Shown: in pieces, positions 31,701-39,560 of the stretch
Layout: each line of letters starts with the position of its first letter
Numbering within the stretch: the stretch's first letter is position 1
Source of the DNA: Nostoc sp. CHAB 5844
GTDB taxonomy: Bacteria; Cyanobacteriota; Cyanobacteriia; Cyanobacteriales; Nostocaceae
Direction: 5' to 3'
NCBI RefSeq assembly: GCF_020829595.1
Contig: NZ_JAIVFW010000011.1
Span: forward strand, 84,153-148,152
Length of the DNA stretch: 64,000 nucleotides
The notes under the pieces: generated by a model
What the model saw: only the letters and a program-made list of their open reading frames with translations
Told to the model about the DNA's origin: nothing
Database searches by the model: none
Program-made: the position numbers and the translations under genes

Positions 31701-31797
31701 TTTCAATGCTCCCCACTCTTGTTCTAAAAATCCGTTGATTAAGTTTGAGCAATCGAAGAATTCATCAAGTGAGTAGTTGTCGCGGATTGGAAATCAA

Positions 31798-32211
31798 TCA
31801 CGCTGCAACCTCCCACACTTGGTTTCTGTATGCTCGATAAGTGGGCGTGAGGATAGAAACTTGCAAGGTAGAGCGCTCATACAAAATCCGCATCCACCAG
31901 TAGCCCTTCGGTTCTTCCGGTTCTTCCAGTTCGGGATAGGCTTCCCAGCCCCCAATTAAGTTGACATAGAAAACTTGATAGCCACAAATCAAAGCATCAT
32001 GAATCGCTGCTTCTGCTAGTGGTTTTACCTTGGTGCGAAAGTCTTCTACATCTATGTCAAAAGGATGAAGATAATAAATCACTGCTGCTGGCCCACACTT
32101 CCATTGATTGATAACCTCAGCAACTAACCTTGCATCGCCTGGACATATACCGCCACCAGAGTGCCGAATATCTTGAATAATCTCAAACTCATTGACTTGG
32201 TTCGCAATCAT
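31798..32211 (-). CDS. Hypothetical protein, 137 residues
   Basis: Starts MIANQVNEFEIIQDIRHSGG, with a Trp-rich middle (NLIGGWEAYPELEEPEEPKG, then YWWMRILYE). The start codon overlaps the -1-frame stop of the ASCH-like gene (ATGA). Part of the leftward early operon. Unknown family. Confidence 0.6.
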   Translation of the reverse strand: MIANQVNEFEIIQDIRHSGGGICPGDARLVAEVINQWKCGPAAVIYYLHPFDIDVEDFRTKVKPLAEAAIHDALICGYQVFYVNLIGGWEAYPELEEPEEPKGYWWMRILYERSTLQVSILTPTYRAYRNQVWEVAA

Positions 32212-32353
32212 GCAACTAGCTCCAAGCCTTCCTCAACCAAATCAACTTCGAGATTAAAAAGCCCTTGATTTGCGGGGGTGAAACAATCTTTTTGATATTT
32301 TCTAATTTCCACGCATAACGCCCAGGCTCCCACAATGAAATAGCTTTAATCAT
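32208..32353 (-). pseudogene. Short ASCH-like gene with a -1 frame change
   Basis: From a good ribosome site and ATG at 32353, the frame reads MIKAISLWEPGRYAWKLENI, typical of ASCH-domain ends (GRYAW...LEN). It then meets AAAAAG at 32,288-32,293. The zero frame ends at 32,216 with unlike sequence. The -1 frame continues KDCFTPANQGLFNLEVDLVE and stops at 32,208 in an ATGA overlap with the next gene. So the -1 frame is the real C-terminus. The domain is also much shorter than a full ASCH (~100 residues), so internal loss is likely. Confidence 0.55.
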
Positions 32354-32417
32354 ACTCCGCTCCTACGACTACCTCGCACTTCCTGAAAAGTTTTCACTGG
32401 GTGGTAGGTTTTGAACA

Positions 32418-32732
32418 TCAAATATTCATCCCCTCAATTTGACAACTTCCGCCTAATTGTTCGCATACATCGGGATAATCGCGCCCCTCTAGTCGCAGTA
32501 ATGAATCCAGTTCCAGCCAGCGAATGATATCTTCTGCTCGTACTCGCTCCCAGAATATTTGGGCGGCGATCGCACTTCTTTTTTGCTCTAATGTTGCGGC
32601 TGTTTCATAATCGCCAATCCTCAAAGCCTCGTTGATCTGTCGTTGAATTGGTTCACAAAATTCTCGCATTTTTGCACCGTATTCGTAAAAAGCGCTCATT
32701 CGCAAGTATTGATATTCGCTGATTGTCTCCAC
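32418..32732 (-). CDS. Hypothetical helical protein, 104 residues
   Basis: Starts with GTG at 32732, sharing a base with the stop of the AlkB-like gene. METISEYQYLRMSAFYEYGA is followed by a long helix (PIQRQINEALRIGDYETAAT) resembling UVR-type helical hairpins (GDYETAATLEQKR). It may be a small protein-interaction module. No firm family. Confidence 0.6.
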   Translation of the reverse strand: METISEYQYLRMSAFYEYGAKMREFCEPIQRQINEALRIGDYETAATLEQKRSAIAAQIFWERVRAEDIIRWLELDSLLRLEGRDYPDVCEQLGGSCQIEGMNI

Positions 32733-33367
32733 TATTTCAGTCTCCCGTAGGGTCTAAATGTGAGGTTGATTTGCTCACATAAGCATTTATCGTCTTTGGG
32801 CAACTGGTGAATGTAACCTTCTTGGCAACCAGGAAGCATCAATAACAATGAGCCATGCTCTAGCCAGAAATGAGTAGCTTTGGAACCCTTGATTTTGGAC
32901 TTTACTGAAAACTTCCGACACGCGCCAAGACTAATGGATGCGATCGCTGGCCGATACCCCATCGACGATTCATCGTCACTGTGCCAACCGATAGAATCTT
33001 GTCCGTTACGGTAGCGATTGCCGATGACGATATCGAATTCAAAGCCAGTCTTGATTGTGATGCGATCGCATACATATAAAAGCTCTGGTGTCCAAGGATG
33101 CGCCTCAAGATTTACACTTCCTGAGTAAACATAAGCCGCCCCTTCTTTGCCGTACATACATTCAAGGCGGGGAACAGGTATGGTTTTACCCAGCATTTTG
33201 ATGAGGCAGTCTCGTGGGCGGGTTTCCCGACTTGAAAGAACTGCCGTTTCGTTCTGTTGCCACGCCAAAGATTTGCAGTGGGCAAACAAAACATCAGCCT
33301 CTGGTTTTGATAAGAATTCTGGATGATACTCTACAGGTAGAGTAGTAGGCATATCAAATAGACTCAT
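32732..33367 (-). CDS. AlkB-family 2-oxoglutarate/Fe(II) dioxygenase
   Basis: A 211-residue protein (start MSLFDMPTTLPVEYHPEFLS; in-frame ATGs exist further upstream). It has the AlkB core: NRYRNGQDSIGWHSDDESSM supplies the HxD iron ligands, SISLGACRKF follows, YIHQL gives the second His, and INLTFR ends in the 2-oxoglutarate-binding Arg. It would oxidatively remove alkyl groups from nucleic acid bases. In a prophage it may protect phage DNA or reverse a host or rival base modification; this last part is inference. Confidence 0.82.
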   Translation of the reverse strand: MSLFDMPTTLPVEYHPEFLSKPEADVLFAHCKSLAWQQNETAVLSSRETRPRDCLIKMLGKTIPVPRLECMYGKEGAAYVYSGSVNLEAHPWTPELLYVCDRITIKTGFEFDIVIGNRYRNGQDSIGWHSDDESSMGYRPAIASISLGACRKFSVKSKIKGSKATHFWLEHGSLLLMLPGCQEGYIHQLPKDDKCLCEQINLTFRPYGRLK

Positions 33368-33569
33368 CTGCTGCATTTTCTTTCTCTTCCTCGTCAGCGT
33401 AGTCCGGGCGATCGCCCATAAATTCCTCATAAGCAATCTCAGCCATGCGATAGCACATCCTTTCTTGGGGGTGCTGGGAAGCAGAAAAATCAAATCCTTC
33501 TCTGTGTACATACCCCATCTGGCGATAAAATTCTCTCGCTAGGTTATTTAATCGATCTCGAATCCTCAC
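33354..33569 (-). CDS. Hypothetical protein, 71 residues
   Basis: Starts with GTG at 33569, overlapping the stop of the ParB-like gene (GTGA). MRIRDRLNNLAREFYRQMGY runs into an acidic C-terminus DYADEEEKENAADESI. It overlaps the start of the AlkB-like gene. Unknown function. Confidence 0.55.
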   Translation of the reverse strand: MRIRDRLNNLAREFYRQMGYVHREGFDFSASQHPQERMCYRMAEIAYEEFMGDRPDYADEEEKENAADESI

Positions 33570-34852
33570 GCTACTTTCCTCCCGTACTCATGCAAAGCTT
33601 GGTATGCAGCTTCTATATGGGCTTTATCCCAGCCAGGGAAGGCTTTGATGATGGCAGAATGTAATTGCTCTGGAGTGAGGCGGATAAGGGCGATCGCCAC
33701 CTCACTTACCAACAAGTCTTCACGAGCGTTCAAATTAACTACTGTGGCTGGTTGCTGCTGACTAACCTCTGCGGGATTGAAACCCTCGTTTCGCTCAACA
33801 TCGGGAAGAACTTGCTCACGCTTTCCAAGCCCAAATTCTTGTTGCTGCTGCTTTGTTTCTTGTCGAACAGAAGTAGCCTCTGCGCTTTCCTTCTGAATTG
33901 GCTTCATGTGAGCAATGTAAATGTGTTGGTGCTTTGTGCCGCACCCTTCCACAAAGCACATAGCTGTATTGCCAGTGATGACTCGCACTTCGGCGGTTTT
34001 ACCCTTATGTTCGCCTTCTGTAATTTCAACTCTGTCAGTTTCTTTGGGAGTCCAGGGCTTGTTGACTTTGGCTTTTTGGGTGTAAGTGGTTCCGCTCCGC
34101 TCAACTTTCCGCTCATCTATCTGGCGGATTCCGCCAGATAACTCAGCACGGAGTCGCCCAACTGTGTCGTGATGAACACCAGTACGACGCGCTATTTCTC
34201 TGTCACTCCATTGCGCCCATTCATCATCCTGCAATAGTGTTGTCACGGCACGGCGTTTGTCTTCGTTTGTTCTCCGCAGCCCGTGATTGGCGTTTGCGCC
34301 TACACTAAAAAGCACGGCATCGCGTCTTGTTCCTTGCCTAATATCTGCATTAATTTCGGTTAGCCCCGCCTGCCTCGCACTAAGGCAACGATGGAACCCA
34401 TCGGCCAACCAGTAATTTTCACCATCGTAAAAGCAAATTACTGGTGGGAAAATCGCACCTTCTCTCCAAGCGTGGGTATATTCTGCTAAAGTTTCTCCAT
34501 TTATGGCAGCGCGGGATTGCGTTCCGCCATCCAATTTGATATCAGCTATAATTTGTAGCTTTTCCGACTGCGATTTTGACCTTTGGACAGATGCCAAAAT
34601 AAGAGCTTGCCCTACTTCCTTGGCAGCTTCTAAGGCATTAATACCAGAAATCAATTCATTACTTGGAGTGATAATTATTTCTGGTAGTGAACCCTTATTT
34701 TTTAAAATCCCAACTATTTTTTCTACCTCTTTAGTATCAGGAATTACCCCATCTGATATCTTGATATTCGCCGGATTAATAGGGCGCAAATCTGCACGGG
34801 TAGTCGATTGTACACAAACCTCTTGGTTTCGTAAAGTTTGATTTTGTGGCAT
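33566..34852 (-). CDS. ParB-like nuclease-domain protein with HTH
   Basis: A 428-residue protein. Residues about 20-90 and 115-175 contain ParB/sulfiredoxin-type segments (FPPVICFYDGENYWLADGFH, then RCLSARQAG). Residues about 205-235 form a helix-turn-helix (WSDREIARRTGVHHDTVGRL). Palindrome copy 6 encodes LSGGIRQID directly after it. A KOW-like beta region follows (about 270-320, DRVEITEGEHKGKTAEVRVI). The C-terminal ~80 residues are helical. Likely a DNA-binding regulator or partition-type protein of the element. Confidence 0.75.
   Translation of the reverse strand: MPQNQTLRNQEVCVQSTTRADLRPINPANIKISDGVIPDTKEVEKIVGILKNKGSLPEIIITPSNELISGINALEAAKEVGQALILASVQRSKSQSEKLQIIADIKLDGGTQSRAAINGETLAEYTHAWREGAIFPPVICFYDGENYWLADGFHRCLSARQAGLTEINADIRQGTRRDAVLFSVGANANHGLRRTNEDKRRAVTTLLQDDEWAQWSDREIARRTGVHHDTVGRLRAELSGGIRQIDERKVERSGTTYTQKAKVNKPWTPKETDRVEITEGEHKGKTAEVRVITGNTAMCFVEGCGTKHQHIYIAHMKPIQKESAEATSVRQETKQQQQEFGLGKREQVLPDVERNEGFNPAEVSQQQPATVVNLNAREDLLVSEVAIALIRLTPEQLHSAIIKAFPGWDKAHIEAAYQALHEYGRKVA
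34118..34140. repeat. 23-bp palindrome, copy 6, inside a gene
   Basis: Identical palindrome within the ParB-like gene, read in frame on the minus strand as LSGGIRQID, immediately after the helix-turn-helix. The encoded peptide is almost the same as that from copy 5, so both genes tolerate the same reading frame of the element. Confidence 0.93.
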
Positions 34853-34899
34853 AATTTTAAATCTGTAAATAAAACGTTTTTGCGCGTAATCGTGGCTGA

Positions 34900-35244
34900 T
34901 TACGCTATTTTTTTAATCCGCCTTTTTTCAGGCGGCAGATTAAGACGAGCCTCGCATTTTTCTACGTGAAACTGATAGCGAGGTATCTGAGAATTGGGCG
35001 ATCGCACATCACGAACTTCATGCCCAATTCTCAAAATTCCATCCCGAAGCATTATTCGCAGTTGTTCAGCTGAATCGAACCCTAACAGCGAATATGCCGG
35101 ATCAGTGTCATACCACTGGCGATTAGTAGTAGATTGCACTCCTAGCATTTGGGCTAGAATTTTTTTGACTTTTTCCTCAACAATTTGATCCAACTGACTT
35201 TCAGGAATCAGTCGTTCGGCTTGATAAGACGGTGATCGCTTCAT
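34900..35244 (-). CDS. Excisionase-like / DNA-binding hypothetical protein
   Basis: A 114-residue basic protein. The N-terminal 40 residues are helical (ESQLDQIVEEKVKKILAQML). The second half has LLGFDSAEQLRIMLRDGILR followed by IPRYQFHVEKCEARL, resembling MerR/excisionase-type winged helices. It sits 3 bp after an RHH gene and close to the integrase, a usual place for an excisionase. The assignment is tentative. Confidence 0.5.
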   Translation of the reverse strand: MKRSPSYQAERLIPESQLDQIVEEKVKKILAQMLGVQSTTNRQWYDTDPAYSLLGFDSAEQLRIMLRDGILRIGHEVRDVRSPNSQIPRYQFHVEKCEARLNLPPEKRRIKKIA

Positions 35245-35246
35245 AA

Positions 35247-35459
35247 TTACGCCACTGATTTAAACTGCCGAGCATCAGCTTCATATTGCTCTTTTCGGTA
35301 ATTCATCAGCCAATCCCTTAGAGCAAAATTCACAATTGCGGATTCAGCTACTCCCATTTCTTGGGCTACTCCCTTAACTTCATCGGCTATAGCGGTAGAA
35401 GTTGTGTAGGATTTTTTGACTGGTTTATCAGACTTTTTTGGATTATCTTGTACCACCAT
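35247..35459 (-). CDS. Ribbon-helix-helix-like small protein
   Basis: A 70-residue protein, MVVQDNPKKSDKPVKKSYTT, then ADEVKGVAQEMGVAESAIVN and FALRDWLMNYRKEQ. A short strand followed by two helices fits the RHH fold of Arc/CopG-type regulators. It is the first gene of the leftward early operon, 28 bp downstream of the promoter -10, and divergent from the Xre repressor. A Cro-like or autoregulatory role is plausible. Confidence 0.6.
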   Translation of the reverse strand: MVVQDNPKKSDKPVKKSYTTSTAIADEVKGVAQEMGVAESAIVNFALRDWLMNYRKEQYEADARQFKSVA

Positions 35460-35486
35460 AGTTGTAATAATTTCTTTTCGTGGTTG

Positions 35487-35515
35487 ATATTAATCATACT
35501 ATAAGAATTTGTAAA
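35487..35515 (-). promoter_or_regulatory. Promoter of the leftward early operon
   Basis: On the minus strand, TTTACA (35515-35510) and TAATAT (35492-35487) are separated by exactly 17 bp. The first gene starts at 35459. The Xre repressor is transcribed from the other side of this 130-bp gap, so its operators probably lie here. Confidence 0.6.
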
Positions 35516-35589
35516 CTGCGCCCGGCAACTCTAAATCGGCTAAATGCTGAATTATGATTATGTGGTTAGAAATTCTTGAACAGGTATTG

Positions 35590-35925
35590 ATGAATCGACA
35601 GTTTGGGGAGCGTTTTAGGGAAATTTTGAATCGAGCGAAGGGCGATCGCTCCCAAAGTGAGCTTGCCAAATTATTGGGTGTTAGCTCCTCTGCTGTCCAA
35701 AAATGGTTGAGCGGTAATGGGTTCCCATCCTCAGACAACTTGGAGAAAATCGCCAAGGCTGCTGGATTAAGTGGTGTGGATGCACTGCGAAATTATCTTA
35801 AAGGAGAAGAAGGAGTCGCCCAAGGCGATGCTCCTTTATCAGCCGAGGAAGCATTTATCTCAGTTAGGGGTTTATCTAAGGAGGAGCGCAAAAGATTAAT
35901 CAAGTTGCTAGTTGATTTAGATTAA
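35590..35925 (+). CDS. Xre/CI-type repressor
   Basis: A 111-residue protein; start at the ATG at 35590 (MNRQFGERFREILNRAKGDR), though an earlier ATG at 35554 exists. The helix-turn-helix is RSQSELAKLLGVSSSAVQKW. The C-terminal 40 residues (EEAFISVRGLSKEERKRLIK) are helical, with no peptidase domain, so it is not a LexA-type cleavable repressor. It faces the leftward operon across the control region, the position of a prophage maintenance repressor. Confidence 0.78.
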   Translation: MNRQFGERFREILNRAKGDRSQSELAKLLGVSSSAVQKWLSGNGFPSSDNLEKIAKAAGLSGVDALRNYLKGEEGVAQGDAPLSAEEAFISVRGLSKEERKRLIKLLVDLD

Positions 35926-35963
35926 TCAAAAGCTCTCGTCCCAAGTATGGATAAATTCAATAT

Positions 35964-37055
35964 TTAGGCTTGGGACTTTGTACTTTGTATTTCTTCAAAA
36001 ACCTTGGCGTGTTCGCCTTGTGAAATCCATCGGTTGTAGGTATTCCAGTGAACTGTGGGTGAGTGTCCCATCCATGCTGCCATTGTTGCCACCGGGATTT
36101 TGTAGCGCACACTTCCCCTAATTGCGTAGGCATGGCGCAAGTCATAGGGTAAAAAAGGCGCATCTTTGCGATCAAATGTTTGGCTGACCCGTTGCCCGTA
36201 ATCCCGATACATTTTCCCTGTGCAGTTTGGTTTTTTGATTTTCCATAGCTGCCACTCTACTGCCCATTCTGGATGCAGCGGATAACAGATTCGCTCTCCT
36301 GTCTTGCCTTCTAATACGCGGCAAACGTGGGGTGGTGTAGGCGAGATTTCACAAAAAAATACTTCATGATCGCGCAATCCGTAAGTTGCCATAACCCCGT
36401 AGGCCCAAAGCCAAGCGCTTGAGCTATCAAAGAGCGATCGCGTTTCCACTATCTGCTCGTCAGTCGGGATGTTGCGCGGTTTTGTCTGGGCATTCCCGTA
36501 GTTGCCAATGTAGGGCTTGAGGTTAACTTTTATTCCTGCAAGTTCGGCTAATAGCTGCAATTTTTCGCAAGAGCGTTTCCTGCTGCGACTATTCGCCGGA
36601 GTTGAGATGGCAGCGGCAATTAGTGAGGCTGTAGATACTTCACCTTTGAGATTTTTAAAAGCCGTTTCGTAATCATTCTTCCAAGTGAATTGGGCTGCTG
36701 CCGTGTCACCCTTTTGAGCAAAGTAATCAGCACGGAGCTTATTTATCCAACTTGCCCAGTCTCCAATCCCTAATTCTTGTTCTGGAATTAAATGAATTAA
36801 ATATCTATTCCAATCAAACTCACCTCGTGCCAACAACCCGCCGACAATTTTGGCTTCAGCTTCTGCCCTTTGCAGTCCGGCTGGGTTGGCGTAGATGCCC
36901 AGCGCAATATGTTGTTGATGTTCTCTAACCTTGTTGCTTCCCGGTCTCGGCGGTAATGTAGCCCGCAATGAGAGCTTGTCTCCCCTTTGCTGTACTGTCA
37001 CTCCAATTTTGGCTAATTTTAAGCGCTCGTTGATTATCTCAATGGTCAATTTCAC
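35964..37055 (-). CDS. Tyrosine recombinase (integrase)
   Basis: A 363-residue integrase, starting MKLTIEIINERLKLAKIGVT. The N-terminal arm-binding-like region is followed by a SAM-like core-binding domain (about 100-180). The catalytic domain has Arg in YGLRDHE, YDLRHAYAIR (Tyr in place of the first His of the usual HxLR), the MGHS His, and Tyr in HWNTYNRWI as nucleophile. It lies 138 bp from tRNA-Val, whose 3' end faces it, which is the classical arrangement for site-specific integration. Confidence 0.9.
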   Translation of the reverse strand: MKLTIEIINERLKLAKIGVTVQQRGDKLSLRATLPPRPGSNKVREHQQHIALGIYANPAGLQRAEAEAKIVGGLLARGEFDWNRYLIHLIPEQELGIGDWASWINKLRADYFAQKGDTAAAQFTWKNDYETAFKNLKGEVSTASLIAAAISTPANSRSRKRSCEKLQLLAELAGIKVNLKPYIGNYGNAQTKPRNIPTDEQIVETRSLFDSSSAWLWAYGVMATYGLRDHEVFFCEISPTPPHVCRVLEGKTGERICYPLHPEWAVEWQLWKIKKPNCTGKMYRDYGQRVSQTFDRKDAPFLPYDLRHAYAIRGSVRYKIPVATMAAWMGHSPTVHWNTYNRWISQGEHAKVFEEIQSTKSQA

Positions 37056-37161
37056 TGCACTAAATTTGATCTAAAATTACTCTGTGATTCCAGGTAATTT
37101 AGGGTGATTTAGGGTAATAATATCACCTGAAATCACATTTTATAATCTTATCGAAAACTAA

Positions 37162-37186
37162 AAAAGCCGCCACAGGGACGGCTTTT
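37162..37186 (-). terminator. Hairpin terminator after tRNA-Val
   Basis: AAAAGCCG (37162-37169) and CGGCTTTT (37179-37186) pair over 8 bp around a 9-nt loop. It begins 7 bp past the tRNA 3' end. Its symmetry makes it usable in both directions, but the leftward tRNA is its obvious user. Confidence 0.6.
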
Positions 37187-37192
37187 GATATA

Positions 37193-37265
<73 letters not shown>

Positions 37266-37357
37266 GTGAAATTCACTAACAATCAATATAGCAAAATATT
37301 TTGAATCGCGCTAGGATTTTTGAGAAAAAATTTTTACTGATTTTTGAGAACCTTTAA

Positions 37358-37960
37358 ATGCCCTCTGGTCGAACGCATGATCGCATTACTCTGTGGGCTT
37401 TGCCGTTTGTGGCGGGTGTGACTTTCTGGCAGACTCGCAGTAGCAGTGTGACTTTGCTGGTGGCTGGTGGGTTTATGTTTGGTGGGTTGATGTTTGGCCC
37501 TGACTTAGATATTTACTCTCGTCAATACCAACGCTGGGGCTACTTGCGCTGGATTTGGCTACCTTATCAAAAAAGCCTCCGCCATCGTTCTTTCTTATCA
37601 CACGGGCCGATTATTGGGACGACACTGCGGATAATTTACCTTTCCTGCTTGCTTATGATCGCAGCGTTTATCATTTTGGTAATTGTGGAAAAGCTGGGAA
37701 ACACCGCATTTAATTGGCAAGCTTTAGGCAAAAATATCGAGCGATCGCTTGTTGGTTATGGTACAGAATATCTTGCCTTATTTCTCGGTTTGGAACTCGG
37801 TGCGATGAGTCATTCTCTAAGTGATTGGGGCGGTTCGGCATACAAGCGTGTACAGAAATCCGGGATTCGCGGTTTACTTCTTCTTAGCAAAGTCAAGAAA
37901 CGCAAAGTATCAAGTCGCGTTCGTCGAACTAAACCCAGCAGCAAAAAACCAAAGTTGTAA
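37358..37960 (+). CDS. DUF2227 family putative metal-binding membrane protein
   Basis: A 200-residue protein with MPSGRTHDRITLWALPFVAG, the family's N-terminus. It has several membrane segments (about 12-30, 33-50, 85-110, 135-155), RHRSFLSHGPIIGT with conserved His, and a C-terminal MSHSLSDW motif. The HxxD and SHxLSD residues probably bind metal, as in related membrane hydrolases. It is the first host gene outside the prophage. Role unknown. Confidence 0.85.
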   Translation: MPSGRTHDRITLWALPFVAGVTFWQTRSSSVTLLVAGGFMFGGLMFGPDLDIYSRQYQRWGYLRWIWLPYQKSLRHRSFLSHGPIIGTTLRIIYLSCLLMIAAFIILVIVEKLGNTAFNWQALGKNIERSLVGYGTEYLALFLGLELGAMSHSLSDWGGSAYKRVQKSGIRGLLLLSKVKKRKVSSRVRRTKPSSKKPKL

Positions 37961-38118
37961 TATTGTTGCTTGCCCTCACAAGTTCCTCAAATTGTGCTTC
38001 TAAATTAAAAGTGTGGGTAAGATTAGCGATCGCTAACCTTGATTAATTAACTCAATTCAACTTCAGCAAAAATCGGTCTGATGTTTGTTTCGGTTCAGAA
38101 GATTTACAGGAGTTCGTT

Positions 38119-38775
38119 ATGAAAACACAACGCAACTATCCAGTATATCGAGAAGCGATCGTCGGTTTTGCCTTAGTTACCTTGGCAGTATCTGGAGGAA
38201 CCGCTTGGTGGACTTGGCAAACAACTAAGCCGACATCAATTAATCAGCATCCATCTACACAGGTGAATAATGCATCAGTTGTTGTTTCTCAAAGAGTAGA
38301 GGCAATTACAACTAAATCTACACCAGCAGTAGTACAACTAAAACCAAAAACTTACTGGTTAAAAGTTGAAAATAACCAAATTCACTTAGTACCTCAACCT
38401 GTGACTGTGAAAGCAGGAGTAACATCAGAGGAAGCTTTAAAAGTAGCATTTACTAATCTGTTAAATAGCCATAAAGCTGCTGAATTGAGTACAACAATTC
38501 CCGCAGGAACAAAGTTACTCGATGTGCGAGTTACTAAAGCAGGAATTTATGTAAATCTATCTCCAGAATTTAGTCAAGGTGGTGGTAGTACTTCAATGGC
38601 TTATCGCATAGCACAGGTTATCTATACTGCTACTAGTATTGACCCAACAGCTAAGGTTTTTGTCTTAGTTGCAGGCGAACCAATTGACACAGATCATTCA
38701 CTTGGTGGTGAAGGACTAGTTTTGCGGCAACCAATAACGCGGTTGCAATTTAGAGAAGATTTTTCTATTTCTTGA
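38119..38775 (+). CDS. GerMN-domain protein
   Basis: A 218-residue protein with one N-terminal membrane anchor (about 11-30). The C-terminal GerMN domain covers about 85-200: YWLKVENNQIHLVPQPVTVK, then IPAGTKLLDVRVTKAGIYVN and SMAYRIAQVIYTATSI. This domain, first named in sporulation proteins, is common in cyanobacterial envelope proteins and may bind cell-wall components. A good AGGAG site precedes the start. Confidence 0.82.
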   Translation: MKTQRNYPVYREAIVGFALVTLAVSGGTAWWTWQTTKPTSINQHPSTQVNNASVVVSQRVEAITTKSTPAVVQLKPKTYWLKVENNQIHLVPQPVTVKAGVTSEEALKVAFTNLLNSHKAAELSTTIPAGTKLLDVRVTKAGIYVNLSPEFSQGGGSTSMAYRIAQVIYTATSIDPTAKVFVLVAGEPIDTDHSLGGEGLVLRQPITRLQFREDFSIS

Positions 38776-38800
38776 TTTTTTTATCTAAAAATGCACTACC

Positions 38801-39043
38801 ATGTCTAAAAATAACAATTATTTACTAAAGAATTGTATTGTTTTATGGCATTTTATTAATCAGCCACTATTCAATCACACTACATTTTTAAATCCTTTCA
38901 AGTTTTGGCGTATTTACCAAATGCGCGAGAAATTAGAGAAAAGCTGGAATTATGACACGATTCAGCTATTAGAGAGATGCTGCAACGGTGACACAATTAC
39001 TCTATTAGAGAGATGTTTAGAGATAGAGAATGAGGCTAACTAA
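38801..39043 (+). CDS. Hypothetical protein, 80 residues
   Basis: Starts MSKNNNYLLKNCIVLWHFIN. The end carries a small internal repeat, DTIQLLERCCNG and DTITLLERCLEI. It has low complexity and no recognised family. It lies 25 bp after the GerMN gene. Could be a real small protein or a chance frame. Confidence 0.35.
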   Translation: MSKNNNYLLKNCIVLWHFINQPLFNHTTFLNPFKFWRIYQMREKLEKSWNYDTIQLLERCCNGDTITLLERCLEIENEAN

Positions 39044-39053
39044 TATTGAAGAA

Positions 39054-39277
39054 GAATTCAGAAGTCAGAATTCAGAATTCAGAATTGATAAGTAGGAGAT
39101 TTAAACCCGCAAATCATTAGAGAAAGACGACTAAATCTAAAATTTAGTCAGGCATTTTACCGTTTAGCCAGTGATGCACTGAGCTTGCCCAAGTCTCACA
39201 CAGAATACTCTGGGCTTCGAGTTCCGCCTTAGCGGTACGCGTCCACCTACACTCCTTTTGGATTTTGACTTCTGAAG
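39054..39277. repeat. AATTCAG-type repeat element
   Basis: Tandem AATTCAG/AAGTCAG heptamers at the left end (39,054-39,085) are mirrored at the right by GACTTCTGAA (39,268-39,277), enclosing about 180 bp. The enclosed part contains CTAAATCTAAAATTTAG and other inverted repeats. The same family occurs at 54,038-54,195. No gene lies within. Confidence 0.6.
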
Positions 39278-39339
39278 TTTATTTAGATAAAGCAGTCAAT
39301 GAAGTTTTTCACAATAAAAATCAATCAGGAGAATAATTT

Positions 39340-39507
39340 ATGTCTATTTCCAAAATAATACAATCAATTGCAGATGGAGCAGCGCAAGTTATCACTTATA
39401 TCTCAGGTGCAGCCAGTAGAATATTTAGCCCTAGAGATGATAACTATCCAGCCACGGGAGTTCAACCCTTTGACGGCGATATTGCTGATGATAAACATAG
39501 GCATTAA
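39340..39507 (+). CDS. Small conserved-looking protein, 55 residues
   Basis: Starts at 39340 after AGGAGAATAATTT: MSISKIIQSIADGAAQVITY, then ISGAASRIFSPRDDNYPATG, ending FDGDIADDKHRH. The amphipathic N-terminus and the fixed-looking DDNYPATGVQPF segment suggest a genuine gene. It precedes the phosphatase-like gene by 53 bp on the same strand. Function unknown. Confidence 0.55.
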   Translation: MSISKIIQSIADGAAQVITYISGAASRIFSPRDDNYPATGVQPFDGDIADDKHRH

Positions 39508-39560
39508 GGTTTTACTTGGGCGGCAAAGGAAGTCGCCCATACTCAAGCAAGGCGGCAAAA

